Assembly (NCBI GenBank): GCA_002733135.1
Contig: NVUJ01000007.1
Location: forward strand, 1 to 36,643
Length of the DNA stretch: 36,643 nt
Direction: 5' to 3'
Source of the DNA: Cycloclasticus sp.
GTDB lineage: Bacteria > Pseudomonadota > Gammaproteobacteria > Methylococcales > Cycloclasticaceae
Under the pieces are notes generated by a model, which was given only the letters and a program-made list of their open reading frames with translations, did not search any database and was not told where the DNA came from. Below are positions 35,433-36,643 of the stretch, piece by piece; the first letter of the stretch is position 1; the number at the start of each line of letters is the position of its first letter. The translations under genes and the position numbers were made by a program.

Positions 35433-36449
35433 ATGAGTGCTGTGCCATCAACCTTAAAAACAAACAAGCTGATTGATAAGTTCGGGCGACAAGTGACGTA
35501 TGTCAGAATTTCTGTCACCGATCGTTGCGATTTTCGTTGTGTATATTGCATGAGTGAAGAGATGGAATTCTTGCCGCGTGAGCAAGTTCTTACGTTGGAA
35601 GAAATTACTCGTTTATCACAGGCATTTGTAGAAATGGGTGTGACAAAAATTCGTATCACGGGTGGTGAGCCGTTGGTAAGAAAAGGCGTTGTAGGTTTGC
35701 TCGAAAATATTGCTAAATTGGATGGTTTAGAAGAGTTGGTCATTACAACGAATGGTTCTCAATTGGTGAAACTAGCTGAGCCATTAAAAAAGGCGGGCGT
35801 TAAACGTATTAACATCAGCTTGGATAGTTTAGACACCGATAAGTTTAAAAAAGTCACCAGAGTAGGTGATTTAGATGTTGTATTGCAAGGCATACAAGCA
35901 GCAAAAAAAGCAGGCTTCGAAAAAATTAAATTAAACGCTGTGATTCTTAAAAACAGAAATCATGACGAAGTAAAAGACTTAGTTGAATACGCAATGAACG
36001 AAGGCTTGGACATTAGTTTTATTGAAGAAATGCCATTAGGCGTGATTGATAGCCACTCTCGCGAAGAAGCTTATTATTCAAGCGACGAAATAAAGCAAGA
36101 TATTGAAACGCAGTTTGAATTGCTGCCTAGCACGAAAAACACTGGTGGCCCAGCGCGTTACTACAACGTAAATGGTTATGATAATTTGGTCGGCTTTATT
36201 TCGCCGCATAGTCATAATTTTTGCGACACGTGCAATAGAGTGCGCGTGACAGCATCTGGTTTATTATTGTTGTGCTTAGGCCAAGAGCACTCGATGGACT
36301 TAATGCGTGTATTAAGAGCCAACCCAACTGATTTGGATAAAGTGAAACAGGCTCTTATAGAGTCAATGGATATAAAGCCCAAAGGGCACGATTTTGATAT
36401 TACTGAACAACCTGTTATCTTTCGTCATATGAGCGTAACGGGTGGCTAA
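35433..36449 (+). CDS. moaA: GTP 3',8-cyclase MoaA
   Basis: Radical-SAM enzyme for the first step of molybdopterin synthesis, forming 3',8-cH2GTP from GTP. The 338 residues show the N-terminal cluster motif Cys32, Cys36, Cys39 (RCDFRCVYC), TGGEPLVRKG, and the C-terminal cluster Cys264, Cys267 and Cys281 (NFCDTCNR to LCLG). The C-terminal double glycine (SVTGG) needed for activity is present. AGGAG lies 15 bp before the ATG, farther than ideal. The gene is followed 51 bp later by an aldehyde-oxidoreductase-type ferredoxin, implying a dedicated cofactor supply (inference). Confidence 0.96.
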   Translation: MSAVPSTLKTNKLIDKFGRQVTYVRISVTDRCDFRCVYCMSEEMEFLPREQVLTLEEITRLSQAFVEMGVTKIRITGGEPLVRKGVVGLLENIAKLDGLEELVITTNGSQLVKLAEPLKKAGVKRINISLDSLDTDKFKKVTRVGDLDVVLQGIQAAKKAGFEKIKLNAVILKNRNHDEVKDLVEYAMNEGLDISFIEEMPLGVIDSHSREEAYYSSDEIKQDIETQFELLPSTKNTGGPARYYNVNGYDNLVGFISPHSHNFCDTCNRVRVTASGLLLLCLGQEHSMDLMRVLRANPTDLDKVKQALIESMDIKPKGHDFDITEQPVIFRHMSVTGG

Positions 36450-36500
36450 GTTTTTTTGTTAACGTTTTAAAATTAAAAATAGAACCCAGAGGAGGGTGTT

Positions 36501-36643
36501 ATGCAGATGTCATTAGTTATAGATGCAAATAAATGTACAGGTTGTTTACAATGTGAAATGGCTTGTTCTTATGAAGGTGAAGGCGTATTTAACCCGACTA
36601 AGTCAAGAATTAAAATTTTCCCATTTCATGATGAAGGTATTTT
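36501..36643 (+). CDS. 4Fe-4S ferredoxin subunit, aldehyde oxidoreductase type (5' part)
   Basis: The first 47 residues of an iron-sulfur protein run off the right edge. They contain VIDANKCTGCLQCEMACS, a C-x2-C-x2-C-x3-C [4Fe-4S] motif. The sequence resembles the small electron-transfer subunit encoded next to tungsten aldehyde:ferredoxin oxidoreductases (AorA-type) and related polyferredoxins. A strong GAGGAGG site lies 6 bp before the ATG. Together with moaA directly upstream this suggests a pterin-metal enzyme beyond the window. The enzyme itself is not visible, so the type is a moderate-confidence inference. Confidence 0.75.
   Translation, partial: MQMSLVIDANKCTGCLQCEMACSYEGEGVFNPTKSRIKIFPFHDEGI

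Noticed and set aside
36370-36386. Third copy of the CCCAAAGGG element
   Set aside because: It lies within the moaA coding sequence (KPKGH) without an adjacent -10 for any gene.

Overview
The window is one long, gene-dense stretch of a gammaproteobacterial chromosome with moderate to low GC. Its left end carries about 480 bp that look foreign, and its right end stops inside a gene. The host call rests on gene order typical of Gammaproteobacteria: lgt-thyA-folA; apaG-apaH; rhlB divergent from trxA-rho; and aroQ-accB-accC-prmA-(zinc-ribbon protein)-dusB-fis-purH-purD. A membrane pyrophosphatase, a stand-alone phasin and a tungsten-type aldehyde oxidoreductase start would fit a marine Methylophaga/Cycloclasticus-like lineage. 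That finer placement is inference only.

Layout. (1) 1-485: GC-rich fragment with the tail of a DUF3489 protein and, convergent to it, the tail of a phage-type DNA methylase. Both look alphaproteobacterial, and the join lies just behind the ppa terminator, so a chimeric contig end or a recent insertion is likely. (2) 545-3271: divergent soluble and membrane-bound pyrophosphatases. (3) 3383-5448: lgt-thyA-folA. (4) 5435-6658: apaG-apaH on the minus strand. (5) 6809-8754: mpl and a LON-N-domain protein. (6) 8751-11063: hemL-truncated haemoglobin-dedA on the minus strand. (7) 11169-13167: an hvfA-hvfB-hvfC operon for a ribosomally made, cysteine-modified, copper-binding peptide of the HvfA/bufferin-related class. 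(8) 13361-15271: nth, an orphan lipoprotein and a yrfG-type nucleotidase. (9) 15292-18451: rhlB, trxA, rho. (10) 18525-26714: purine, tRNA-modification, nucleoid and fatty-acid genes, all on the minus strand. (11) 26860-29923: a TlpA-like thioredoxin, dsbD and fxsA. (12) 29926-32009: IsdG-type monooxygenase, MFS transporter, nitroreductase. (13) 32158-32508: phasin with its own promoter and terminator. (14) 32630-35132: NitT/TauT-type ABC importer. (15) 35433-end: moaA followed by the start of an aldehyde-oxidoreductase-type ferredoxin, behind two Fur-box-like sites.

The system most worth attention is hvfABC. The precursor has a Sec signal, a conserved NPFGATEL leader motif and ten cysteines in EGKC/EAKC units. 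Its last two blocks are a 45-bp duplication that differs only at six synonymous positions. The usual DoxX-type fourth gene is absent. Metal and haem themes recur elsewhere in the window: hemL with a truncated haemoglobin, an IsdG-like protein, Fur-like sites before moaA, and TlpA/DsbD thiol chemistry. No tRNA, rRNA, CRISPR array or insertion sequence was recognised.
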